Shown: piece by piece, positions 1 to 5,625 of the stretch
Position numbering within the stretch: position 1 is the first letter of the stretch
Layout: each line of letters begins with the position of its first letter
NCBI GenBank assembly: GCA_017560955.1
Contig: JAFZDV010000098.1
Span: forward strand, 1 to 5,625
DNA: 5,625 nt
From: Anaerotignum sp.
GTDB taxonomy: Bacteria; Bacillota; Clostridia; Lachnospirales; Anaerotignaceae
Direction of reading: 5' to 3'
Translations under genes and position numbers: made by a program
Notes under the pieces: generated by a model
Database searches by the model: none
Seen by the model: the letters and a program-made list of their open reading frames with translations, nothing else
What the model was told of the DNA's origin: nothing

Positions 1-140
1 CCATGAATGTAGATGAACTGAATAAACTCATCAAAAAACTGGACAAAGAAATGAAGCAGGCTGCTATGGAACTGCAGTTTGAACGAGCAGCAGAACTGCG
101 TGATAAGATATTGGAACTGAAAAAACTGACTTTGCAGTAA
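1..140 (+). CDS. uvrB: UvrB, excinuclease ABC subunit B (C-terminal end only)
   Basis: Partial gene that enters from the left edge; the reading frame begins at base 3 and ends with TAA at 138-140, leaving 45 visible codons. The translated tail is a UVR domain: a charged, helical segment with the core [11 protein letters not shown] followed by a leucine-rich end, as in the C-terminus of UvrB. In the family this domain contacts the matching UVR domain of UvrC and helps recruit it for the 3' incision during nucleotide excision repair in the cytoplasm. The helicase-like body lies outside the window. UvrC also carries a UVR motif, but internally and not at its very end, and the directly following uvrA makes uvrB much the better call. 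The two genes are 20 bases apart on the same strand, so co-transcription is expected. An ATG at 3-5 is an internal methionine, not a start. Confidence 0.93.
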   Translation, partial: MNVDELNKLIKKLDKEMKQAAMELQFERAAELRDKILELKKLTLQ

Positions 141-150
141 GTCGGAAGAA

Positions 151-160
151 AGGAGGAAAT
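151..160 (+). promoter_or_regulatory. Ribosome binding site of uvrA
   Basis: AGGAGG at 151-156 lies within a longer AAAGGAGGAAAT stretch directly before the ATG at 161. It is a near-perfect anti-Shine-Dalgarno match with rather short spacing (4 bases after AGGAGG), and it fixes the uvrA start. The whole uvrB-uvrA gap is 20 bases, and no promoter or LexA-type box fits in it, so uvrA appears to depend on transcription from upstream of uvrB. Confidence 0.8.
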
Positions 161-2992
161 ATGAAGGATAAAATTGTGATAAAAGGAGCCAGAGAGCATA
201 ACCTGAAAAATGTCGATCTGACCATCCCCAGAGATCAGCTGGTGGTCTTTACGGGTGTCAGCGGCAGCGGTAAAAGTTCTCTCGCTTTTGATACCATATA
301 TGCGGAAGGGCAGAGAAGATATGTGGAATCTCTGTCTTCTTACGCAAGACAGTTTCTGGGACAGATGGAAAAACCGGATGTAGACCTCATCGAAGGTCTT
401 TCTCCTGCCATTTCCATTGACCAGAAAACAACAAGCCATAACCCCCGCTCCACAGTAGGTACGGTAACGGAAATTTACGATTACCTGCGTCTGCTGTACG
501 CAAGGATCGGGATCCCCCATTGCCCCAAATGCGGCAAGGAGATCAAAAAACAGACCATCGACCAGATCGTTGACCGTATCATGGAACTGCCTGAAAGAAC
601 CAAACTGCAGCTTCTGGCACCTGTGGTTCGTGGTCGTAAAGGCGAGCATGTAAAACTGCTGGAAGATGCGAAAAAGAGCGGTTATGTTCGTGTGCGCGTG
701 GACGGTATCATGTATGAACTTTCCGAAAAAATCGAACTGGAAAAAAATAAAAAGCATAACATTGAAATCGTGGTAGACCGTCTGGTGGTAAAAGAGGGCA
801 TTCAGATGCGTCTGACAGAATCCATCGAAACGGCATCTGCCCTGAGCGGTGGTCTGCTGATTGTGGATCTGAATCAGGGGGAAGATGAGCTGATGTTCAG
901 CCAGAGTTTTTCCTGCCCTGATTGCGGCGTAGACCTGATGGAAATTGAACCCAGAATGTTCTCTTTCAACAATCCCAGTGGTGCATGCCCTACCTGCACA
1001 GGTCTGGGGATGCAGATGAAGTTTGATGAGAATCTGATCGTTCCCAATGATAATCTGAGCATCATGCAGGGCGCCATTGCGGCTCCCGGCTATAATTCTG
1101 TCAATAGTAAGGGCAGTATGAGTAAAGTGCTGTTTGATGCACTGGCGGAAAAATATGATTTTTCTCTGGACACACCTTTCAAAGACCTGCCTGCGGAAGT
1201 GAAGAAAATCATTTTCTATGGCACAAAGGAAAAACTGCGTATCACCTATACTAATTTCCGTGGTACAGGTACGTATGATTATGATTTTGAGGGCATCATC
1301 AATAATCTGCAGAGAAGATATAATGAAACTTCTGAAACCATGCGTGCGGAATACGAAGAATTCATGACCAATATCGAATGTCCGGACTGCGGCGGCAAAC
1401 GACTGCGTCCTGAAATTCTTGCAATCACTGTTGGCGGCAAGAATATTTCTGAAGTGACAGACCTTTCTATTGGTAAAATGCAGGAATTCTTCCAGAATCT
1501 GCAGCTGACAGAAAGAGAAAACATGATTGCAGAACGCATCATGAAGGAAATCCATGCAAGGATCGGTTTCCTGATGGATGTTGGTCTGGAATACCTGACC
1601 CTTTCCCGAACAGCAGGTACATTGTCTGGCGGTGAATCTCAGCGTATCCGTCTGGCGACCCAGATTGGTTCTGGTTTGGTGGGCGTGGTATATATTCTGG
1701 ATGAACCCAGCATTGGTCTGCATCAGAGGGACAATGACAAACTACTGGCAACGCTGAAACACCTGCGTGATATCGGCAACTCTCTGATCGTAGTAGAGCA
1801 TGACGAAGATACTATGCTGGCGGCAGATTTCGTGGTGGATATCGGTCCCGGTGCTGGGCGTGACGGCGGCGAGATCGTAGCGGCAGGCAGTGTGGAAGAT
1901 ATCATGCAGACAGAACGATCTGTGACAGGGGCATATCTGAGCGGACGAAAGAAAATCGAAATTCCCAAGGGACGCAGACCCATTGTTTCCGAAAACAAAC
2001 TGGTTATCAAAGGTGCCGCGGAAAATAATCTGAAGGGCATCGATGTGGAGATCCCTCTGGGACTGTTTACCTGCGTAACAGGGGTCAGCGGCAGCGGTAA
2101 GAGTTCCCTCATCAATGAAATTCTGTATAAACGACTGGCGAGAGATCTGAACAGAGCAAAAACCAGACCCGGTAAGCATGAAGATATGCTGGGTATCGAA
2201 AAACTGGATAAGGTCATCAATATCGACCAGTCTCCCATTGGACGCACCCCCAGAAGTAATCCTGCTACCTATACAGGCCTGTTTGATATGATCCGTGATG
2301 TATTTGCCCAGACAACAGAAGCGAAGGTCAGAGGCTATCAGAAGGGCAGATTCAGCTTCAACGTGAAAGGCGGCAGATGTGAAGCCTGCGCGGGCGATGG
2401 TATCGTGAAAATCGAGATGCATTTCCTGCCTGATATTTATGTGCCCTGTGAAGTGTGTCATGGCAAACGATACAATAGAGAAACACTGGAAGTGAAATAT
2501 AAAGGTAAAACAATTTCTGATGTACTGGAAATGACTGTGGAAGAAGCACTGAAATTCTTTGAAAATATCCCTCGTATCAAGTCTAAACTGCAGACTTTGT
2601 ATGATGTAGGTCTTTCCTATGTACAATTGGGCCAGTCTTCTACGACCCTTTCCGGCGGTGAAGCCCAGCGTGTAAAACTGGCGACAGAACTGAGCCGCAG
2701 AAGTACAGGCAGGACCATGTACATTCTGGACGAGCCTACCACAGGTCTGCATACAGCTGATGTGCATAAACTGGTGCATATTCTGCAGAGACTGGCGGAA
2801 GGCGGTAATACGGTGGTTGTCATTGAGCATAATCTGGATGTCATCAAGACAGCAGATCATATCATCGATCTTGGCCCTGAAGGCGGCGACGGCGGCGGTA
2901 CACTTGTGGCTGCAGGTACCCCTGAAGAAATCTGTGATGTAAAGGAATCCTATACAGGCAGATATTTAAAAGAAGTACTGAAAAAGAAATAA
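161..2992 (+). CDS. uvrA: UvrA, excinuclease ABC subunit A (DNA damage-sensing ATPase)
   Basis: Complete 943-residue UvrA, the usual length for the family. It is the damage-recognition ATPase of nucleotide excision repair; a UvrA dimer loads UvrB onto lesions in the cytoplasm. Two ABC ATPase modules are visible. The first has a Walker A loop GVSGSGKSS near residues 32-40, signature LSGGE at 488-492 and Walker B YILDEP at 511-516. The second has a Walker A at about 641-649, LSGGE at 830-834 and YILDEP at 854-859. As is typical of UvrA, each module is split by large insertions. One zinc module has Cys 252, 255, 276 and 279. The C-terminal one has Cys 740, 743, 763 and 766 (C-X2-C-X19-C-X2-C). 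Further CPxCG and CPDCG pairs lie near residues 121 and 409. The segment around [12 protein letters not shown] (about 55-66) is characteristic of the family. All key residues look intact, with no frameshift. The gene follows uvrB by 20 bases and ends before an intrinsic terminator, so it is probably the last gene of a uvrB-uvrA operon. Its upstream regulation cannot be seen here. Confidence 0.98.
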   Translation: MKDKIVIKGAREHNLKNVDLTIPRDQLVVFTGVSGSGKSSLAFDTIYAEGQRRYVESLSSYARQFLGQMEKPDVDLIEGLSPAISIDQKTTSHNPRSTVGTVTEIYDYLRLLYARIGIPHCPKCGKEIKKQTIDQIVDRIMELPERTKLQLLAPVVRGRKGEHVKLLEDAKKSGYVRVRVDGIMYELSEKIELEKNKKHNIEIVVDRLVVKEGIQMRLTESIETASALSGGLLIVDLNQGEDELMFSQSFSCPDCGVDLMEIEPRMFSFNNPSGACPTCTGLGMQMKFDENLIVPNDNLSIMQGAIAAPGYNSVNSKGSMSKVLFDALAEKYDFSLDTPFKDLPAEVKKIIFYGTKEKLRITYTNFRGTGTYDYDFEGIINNLQRRYNETSETMRAEYEEFMTNIECPDCGGKRLRPEILAITVGGKNISEVTDLSIGKMQEFFQNLQLTERENMIAERIMKEIHARIGFLMDVGLEYLTLSRTAGTLSGGESQRIRLATQIGSGLVGVVYILDEPSIGLHQRDNDKLLATLKHLRDIGNSLIVVEHDEDTMLAADFVVDIGPGAGRDGGEIVAAGSVEDIMQTERSVTGAYLSGRKKIEIPKGRRPIVSENKLVIKGAAENNLKGIDVEIPLGLFTCVTGVSGSGKSSLINEILYKRLARDLNRAKTRPGKHEDMLGIEKLDKVINIDQSPIGRTPRSNPATYTGLFDMIRDVFAQTTEAKVRGYQKGRFSFNVKGGRCEACAGDGIVKIEMHFLPDIYVPCEVCHGKRYNRETLEVKYKGKTISDVLEMTVEEALKFFENIPRIKSKLQTLYDVGLSYVQLGQSSTTLSGGEAQRVKLATELSRRSTGRTMYILDEPTTGLHTADVHKLVHILQRLAEGGNTVVVIEHNLDVIKTADHIIDLGPEGGDGGGTLVAAGTPEEICDVKESYTGRYLKEVLKKK

Positions 2993-3002
2993 AGAATAAA
3001 AG

Positions 3003-3049
3003 AGCTGTATCCGAAAAAGTGCGAAAGGGCAGACGGATACAGCTTTTTT
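3003..3049 (+). terminator. Intrinsic terminator after uvrA
   Basis: An 11-base perfect inverted repeat (AGCTGTATCCG at 3003-3013 with CGGATACAGCT at 3034-3044) is followed by a T run at 3044-3049. The loop is 20 bases, longer than usual. A short A-rich run before the left arm can pair with the T run and lengthen the stem. It starts about 10 bases after the uvrA stop and probably ends the uvrB-uvrA transcript. Confidence 0.85.
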
Positions 3050-3094
3050 ATGTCGGTCGCTGTCTGGGGGAAGGACCGAAAAGGACTTTTTCGA

Positions 3095-3123
3095 TTGACA
3101 ATTGAGAGAAAAGTAAGTACGAT
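3095..3123 (+). promoter_or_regulatory. Sigma-A-type promoter for the three-gene unit
   Basis: A consensus -35 box TTGACA (3095-3100) is separated by exactly 17 bases from TACGAT (3118-3123), which matches four of six bases of the -10 consensus. Transcription would start near 3130, about 30 bases before the start codon of the 101-residue protein. Its position just after the uvrA terminator supports a separate transcription unit. Just upstream lie an imperfect inverted repeat (3077-3093) and a direct repeat of AAGGAC (3071-3076 and 3081-3086) that could bind a regulator; that role is only inference. Confidence 0.7.
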
Positions 3124-3149
3124 AGTAATAATAAGTTTGATATGATTTT

Positions 3150-3154
3150 GGAGG
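3150..3154 (+). promoter_or_regulatory. Ribosome binding site that decides the start of the 101-residue protein
   Basis: GGAGG at 3150-3154 sits 5 bases before the ATG at 3160. An earlier in-frame ATG at 3142 would place this site inside the coding region and has no Shine-Dalgarno sequence of its own, so 3160 is preferred. Confidence 0.75.
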
Positions 3155-3159
3155 AAAAT

Positions 3160-3465
3160 ATGGCAAAAGAAAAAGAGCCCGTATTGGAATTTGAGAAGGC
3201 AAGAAAGCGCGTGAATGATTATTTCGGCTGCGAAGGGGACTTTTTTATCAAACCTCTTTTGGATTTCGAATGGGTGGTAAAAGAGCAGGAAGATTTTGCC
3301 TTCCTTAGTTATTGGACAGAAGAGGGCAAAAAAGTAGATGCTGTCGTTGTGAAAAAGGGCGGCGAACCTATGGTTTACAGAAAAAAAGAATATACAATGG
3401 TGGTTGCGATCGATTGCGTGAAAATCGGATTTGTTTTCCGTAGTAATAAAAGCGCGGCAATATAA
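3160..3465 (+). CDS. Small uncharacterised protein, 101 residues
   Basis: I do not recognise this protein. It is a soluble-looking, highly charged protein with no signal peptide, membrane segment or cysteine-pair metal site. The N-terminus (about residues 1-22) is rich in Lys and Glu and probably helical. The rest alternates hydrophobic and polar residues in short stretches suggestive of beta strands (about 27-40, 46-52, 59-65, 79-94), with aromatic residues in the middle (FEWVV, FLSYW). This would suit a small alpha/beta or beta-sheet domain, but no fold can be named. The ATG at 3160 is chosen because GGAGG lies 5 bases before it; starting at 3142 would add six residues. It is the first gene after a strong promoter and stands 111 bases before the gene for the tandem OB-fold protein on the same strand, so co-transcription is plausible. 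The real promoter, the good ribosome site and base composition like its neighbours support a genuine gene. Confidence 0.8.
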   Translation: MAKEKEPVLEFEKARKRVNDYFGCEGDFFIKPLLDFEWVVKEQEDFAFLSYWTEEGKKVDAVVVKKGGEPMVYRKKEYTMVVAIDCVKIGFVFRSNKSAAI

Positions 3466-3478
3466 TCGTTTCATGAAA
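3461..3478 (+). promoter_or_regulatory. Possible internal -10 box with adjoining palindrome
   Basis: A perfect TATAAT at 3461-3466 overlaps the stop codon of the preceding gene, and a 10-base perfect palindrome TTTCATGAAA (3469-3478) follows it around the expected start of transcription. No convincing -35 box lies 16-18 bases upstream (the sequence there is CCGTAG or similar) and there is no TG extension. This could be a weak internal promoter for the downstream pair of genes with an operator-like site, or a chance match. Confidence 0.25.
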
Positions 3479-3576
3479 TTGTGTAAACAGGTAGTCTAAA
3501 GGCGACCTTCCTGCATAGAATGAGATTAGATGGAAAGTGTTGGGGTTAAACCTGACCGTGAAAAGGGGAGAAAGAG

Positions 3577-4248
3577 ATGCACTTTGATGGATTGGCGGAA
3601 AACAACACAGTTCTGATTACCGGTACGGTGGCAGAAGGCTGTGTATTCAGTCATGAAGTATATGGCGAAAGCTTTTATATGTTTCGGATCTCTTCTGCGC
3701 GCCTGAGCGATAAAGCGGATATCCTGCCTGTAACGATTTCGGAGCGCCTGATTGACAAAGAACTGCTGCAGGTTGGAACAAAAGTAGAGGTTACAGGGCA
3801 ACTGCGCAGTTACAATAATTATAACAGCAAGAAAAACCGTCTGATCCTGACGATTTTTGCAAGGGAAATTTCCTTGCTGGAGGAAGCAGATGCAAAAATG
3901 GAAAATCAGATTTTCCTGAACGGTTTTATCTGCAAAGCGCCAATTTATCGTAAGACACCTTTTGGCAGAGAAATTTCTGACATTCTGGTGGCGGTGAATC
4001 GTGCGTATAACAAATCGGATTATATTCCCTGCATTGCCTGGGGGAGAAATGCAAGATATATGGCAAATCTGGAGGTTGGTGCAAACATCAGGGTATGGGG
4101 GCGTGTACAGTCCAGAATTTACCAGAAACGCGTGGGTGAAGAAGTAGAAGAACGCGTGGCTTACGAGGTTTCTGTTTCCAAAATTGAATTACCTGGTCAT
4201 GGAGAACAGGCGGAAACGGAACAGGAGGCAGCAGAGGCTGCAGAATAA
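3577..4248 (+). CDS. Tandem OB-fold single-stranded DNA-binding protein (SSB-like)
   Basis: A 223-residue protein that appears to contain two OB-fold domains. The second (about residues 109-205) carries the recognisable SSB pattern: a first strand with NQIFLNGFICKAPIYRKTPFGREI, the strand motif DILVAVNR, then YIPCIAWGRNAR, and the closing VGANIRVWGRVQSR. The first (about 8-100) has the same outline, with VLITGTVAEG, a long loop, and VGTKVEVTGQLRSYNN, but is more diverged. The likely role is binding single-stranded DNA in the cytoplasm; the family assignment rests on the second domain. The C-terminus is acidic (EQAETEQEAAEAAE) but lacks the DDIPF-type tip through which housekeeping SSB binds partner proteins, so this is probably an accessory SSB. 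The start ATG at 3577 is supported by GGGGAG at 3565-3570, 6 bases upstream. The next gene begins 15 bases after its stop, so these two are almost certainly co-transcribed. The presumed main ssb, usually between rpsF and rpsR, would lie elsewhere. Confidence 0.85.
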   Translation: MHFDGLAENNTVLITGTVAEGCVFSHEVYGESFYMFRISSARLSDKADILPVTISERLIDKELLQVGTKVEVTGQLRSYNNYNSKKNRLILTIFAREISLLEEADAKMENQIFLNGFICKAPIYRKTPFGREISDILVAVNRAYNKSDYIPCIAWGRNARYMANLEVGANIRVWGRVQSRIYQKRVGEEVEERVAYEVSVSKIELPGHGEQAETEQEAAEAAE

Positions 4249-4250
4249 AC

Positions 4251-4255
4251 AGGAG
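4251..4255 (+). promoter_or_regulatory. Ribosome binding site that decides the start of the CobA-like protein
   Basis: AGGAG at 4251-4255 stands 8 bases before the ATG at 4264. An in-frame GTG at 4255 overlaps this site and would leave the gene with no ribosome site of its own, so the ATG is preferred. Confidence 0.75.
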
Positions 4256-4263
4256 TGAAAAGT

Positions 4264-4776
4264 ATGAGAGAAGGTCATATTGCCATTTATTATGGTAAGG
4301 GGAAAGGGAAAACATCTATCGCTGTTGGCCGTGGTATGCGTGCCATCGGTGAAGATCTGCGTGTGGTAATGATCCAGTTTATGGATTATCATAATAGTAA
4401 AGAAACAGCTTTGCTGAAAAAAATGGAACCTGATTTCCGTGTGTTCCGTTTTGAAAAAGACCGTGTCGGTGTGGATGTGCATGACGGTGAACTGGATGAA
4501 CATCTGAAAAAGGAAATCGGCGGCGAAATTCGCAATGCATTCAATTTTGCAAAGAAAATCGTAGATACGGGCGAATGTGAAATGCTGCTGCTGGATGGTG
4601 TACTGGAATGTGTGGAAAAAGGCTATCTGCAGGAAGCGGATCTGGAAGAACTGATCGATAGAAGACCTTCTTATATGGACTTTATCATGACAGGTACGAT
4701 CCTTCCCGAAGGTCTTGTTTCCAAAACACAGAATATTTATCAGCTGGTACTGGAAAAAGAAGATTTTAAATTATAA
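4264..4776 (+). CDS. CobA/CobO-family P-loop protein (divergent corrinoid adenosyltransferase-like)
   Basis: A 170-residue protein of the CobA/CobO/BtuR family, whose classical members transfer the adenosyl group of ATP to cob(I)alamin or cob(I)yrinic acid a,c-diamide. The N-terminus matches well: IAIYYGKGKGKTSIAVG (residues 6-22) corresponds to the family loop GNGKGKTT, then GRGMRAIGE and VVMIQFM (about 34-40). A late strand MLLLDG (107-112) and IMTGT (141-145) occupy the places of the family's VLDE and TGR motifs. The key residues differ: Glu of DE is Gly112, and Arg of TGR is Thr145. The GxGFTW-like segment expected in the middle is not recognisable (FRVFRFEKDRVGV instead). The usual C-terminal segment with AQ-x-GIE is missing, the protein ending EKEDFKL. 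Automated pipelines would likely call this cob(I)yrinic acid a,c-diamide adenosyltransferase, but I doubt that activity. ATP binding is likely. It follows the SSB-like gene by 15 bases and no other cobalamin gene is visible, so a different role is possible. Confidence 0.72.
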   Translation: MREGHIAIYYGKGKGKTSIAVGRGMRAIGEDLRVVMIQFMDYHNSKETALLKKMEPDFRVFRFEKDRVGVDVHDGELDEHLKKEIGGEIRNAFNFAKKIVDTGECEMLLLDGVLECVEKGYLQEADLEELIDRRPSYMDFIMTGTILPEGLVSKTQNIYQLVLEKEDFKL

Positions 4777-4782
4777 AAAACA

Positions 4783-4814
4783 ATCCCCTGAGGTTTTTCT
4801 CAGGGGATATTTTT
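4783..4814. terminator. Bidirectional intrinsic terminator between the CobA-like gene and dapB
   Basis: A 10-base perfect stem (ATCCCCTGAG at 4783-4792 with CTCAGGGGAT at 4799-4808) has a 6-base loop and is GC-rich in its centre. On the + strand a T run follows (4810-4814). Reading on the - strand, the A run at 4775-4780 becomes a T run. It therefore can stop both the rightward unit and the leftward dapB transcript, which converge here with 48 bases between their stop codons. Confidence 0.9.
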
Positions 4815-4824
4815 GTGCTTTTGA

Positions 4825-5577
4825 TTACTGCAGTGCGTCTTTCATGCTGTACAGACCTGCAGGTTTGCCAGCCAGGAATTTTGCTGCTTTTACTGCGCCA
4901 ACAGCGAAAACTTCACGGGAAGTTGCGCGGTGGTTCAGTTCGATCACTTCATCTCTGCCGGCGAAGATCACATCGTGTTCACCTACGATGCTGCCGCCGC
5001 GTACTGCGTGGATACCGATTTCAGTTTTTTCGCGTTTTTCACGCACCTGAGAACGGTCATATACATAGTGGTATTTTTCGTCCATTGCCTGATTGATGGC
5101 ATCAGCCAGAGCCATTGCTGTACCACTGGGGGCGTCGATTTTCTGGTTGTGGTGTTTTTCCACGATTTCGATATCGAAGCCGCTTTCAGCCAGAATAACT
5201 GCTGCACGCTGTACCAGATCCAGCAGCAGGTTTACACCAACAGACATATTTGCAGATTTCAGAACCGCAACATCTTTGCTTGTTTCTTTCATCAGTGCTG
5301 TTGTTTCGTCAGACAGTGCTGTTGTGCAGAGAACAACAGGGATGTTTTTTTCTTTGGAGAATGCCAGCAGGGCAGGAACTGCTTTTGCTGTGGAAAAGTC
5401 GATGATTACATCGGCTGCTACATCGCAGGATGCGCAGTCAGCGAATACAGGGAATTCCAGTGTGGGTGTTGTAGGGTCGATACCTGCTACTACCTGACAG
5501 TCTGCTTCATTTTTAACCAGATCAGCTACGACACGGCCCATTTTGCCGCCGCAGCCATGAATGATGATATTTACCAT
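4825..5577 (-). CDS. dapB: DapB, 4-hydroxy-tetrahydrodipicolinate reductase
   Basis: A complete 250-residue DapB, close to the family's usual length. It reduces the product of DapA to tetrahydrodipicolinate with NAD(P)H, in the diaminopimelate and lysine pathway that also supplies peptidoglycan. The N-terminal nucleotide-binding fold starts with GCGGKMGR (residues 8-15), followed by the acidic end of strand two (AGIDP, 31-35), VIIDFS (57-62) and CTT (84-86). The substrate-binding and catalytic part has SANMSVGVNLL (108-118) and the signature HHNQKIDAPSGTA (142-154), with the catalytic His-His and Lys146. GIHAVRGGSIVGEHDV (188-203) and NHRATSREVFAVGA (215-228) complete the C-terminal domain. 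All expected residues are present. The start at 5577 is preferred because GGGAG (5590-5586) lies 8 bases upstream and the protein then begins with the typical MVNIIIHG; a TTG at 5616 would add 13 unrelated residues. Its upstream neighbour, often dapA, is outside the window. Confidence 0.97.
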   Translation of the reverse strand: MVNIIIHGCGGKMGRVVADLVKNEADCQVVAGIDPTTPTLEFPVFADCASCDVAADVIIDFSTAKAVPALLAFSKEKNIPVVLCTTALSDETTALMKETSKDVAVLKSANMSVGVNLLLDLVQRAAVILAESGFDIEIVEKHHNQKIDAPSGTAMALADAINQAMDEKYHYVYDRSQVREKREKTEIGIHAVRGGSIVGEHDVIFAGRDEVIELNHRATSREVFAVGAVKAAKFLAGKPAGLYSMKDALQ

Positions 5578-5585
5578 AGTAATAA

Positions 5586-5590
5586 CTCCC
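5586..5590 (-). promoter_or_regulatory. Ribosome binding site of dapB
   Basis: Read on the - strand, AAAGGGAG ends at 5586, 8 bases before the ATG at 5577. This sets the dapB start. The same GGGAGTT heptamer occurs again farther upstream (5622-5616), on the other side of a hairpin. Confidence 0.75.
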
Positions 5591-5597
5591 TTTCTTC

Positions 5598-5616
5598 TTG
5601 AGGGTTTTACCCTCAA
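5598..5616 (-). promoter_or_regulatory. Hairpin just upstream of the dapB ribosome site
   Basis: A perfect 8-base inverted repeat (TTGAGGGT and ACCCTCAA, arms 5598-5605 and 5609-5616) with a 3-base loop lies 7 bases upstream of the dapB Shine-Dalgarno core. No T run follows on either strand, so it is not a normal intrinsic terminator. It may stabilise the messenger or mark a junction between dapA and dapB, or be a leader structure. The repeat itself is certain; its role is not. Confidence 0.45.
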
Positions 5617-5625
5617 ACTCCCACC

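Noticed and set aside
141..160. SOS (LexA) box before uvrA
   Set aside because: The 20-base gap contains only a ribosome site; any SOS control would lie upstream of uvrB, outside the window.
1742..2860. Long open frame (372 codons) on the - strand opposite uvrA
   Set aside because: It lies wholly inside uvrA, its translation has no family motif and is rich in unusual residues such as His, Cys and Phe, and it has no visible promoter or operon context. It is a product of the codon use of uvrA.
3142..3159. Earlier ATG start for the 101-residue protein
   Set aside because: The Shine-Dalgarno sequence GGAGG would fall inside the coding region and the ATG at 3142 has none of its own.
2950..3474. 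174-codon open frame on the - strand across the uvrA end and the 101-residue gene
   Set aside because: It runs through the terminator hairpin and promoter region and opposes a gene with good signals; the Phe- and Tyr-rich translation looks like the reverse of A-rich coding DNA.
4255..4263. GTG start for the CobA-like protein
   Set aside because: It overlaps the AGGAG ribosome site, which is properly spaced for the ATG at 4264.
4930..5601. 223-codon open frame on the + strand opposite dapB
   Set aside because: Cys- and Phe-rich translation without a motif, fully covered by a textbook dapB in the other direction.
5578..5616. TTG start adding 13 residues to DapB
   Set aside because: The extra residues match nothing in DapB, and the ribosome site fits the ATG at 5577.
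5578..5625. Lysine riboswitch or T-box leader for dapB
   Set aside because: Only 48 bases are available and show just a simple hairpin; no conserved riboswitch or T-box core can be recognised.

Overview
The window looks like chromosomal DNA of a low-to-mid GC Gram-positive anaerobe (Bacillota). Class Clostridia, perhaps a Lachnospiraceae-like organism, is my best guess. The support is strong AGGAGG-type ribosome sites, A/T-rich intergenic gaps, compact intrinsic terminators, Clostridia-like protein sequences and a uvrB-uvrA pair. The genus cannot be settled from this sequence. I see no insertion sequence, integrase, phage gene, tRNA, rRNA or CRISPR array.

Layout on the + strand: positions 1-140 are the last codons of uvrB (its UVR domain). 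A 20-base gap follows, then a complete uvrA (161-2992) and a good intrinsic terminator (about 3003-3049). A new transcription unit starts at a near-ideal sigma-A promoter (TTGACA, 17 bases, TACGAT; 3095-3123). It contains an unrecognised 101-residue protein (3160-3465), a tandem OB-fold single-stranded DNA-binding protein (3577-4248) and a divergent CobA/CobO-family P-loop protein (4264-4776). On the - strand, dapB (4825-5577) converges on this unit, and the two share a hairpin that is built to terminate in both directions (4783-4814). The last 48 bases hold the dapB ribosome site and a short hairpin just upstream of it.

UvrA and UvrB work together in nucleotide excision repair. DapB belongs to the diaminopimelate/lysine pathway and is unrelated to its neighbours. 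The middle unit is the least ordinary part. It pairs an atypical SSB that lacks the usual C-terminal DDIPF-type tip with a CobA-like P-loop protein that keeps its nucleotide-binding loop but lacks several motifs of true corrinoid adenosyltransferases. No other cobalamin gene is in view. Whether these two and the 101-residue protein form a functional DNA-related module is speculation, but it is the best candidate here for something not described.
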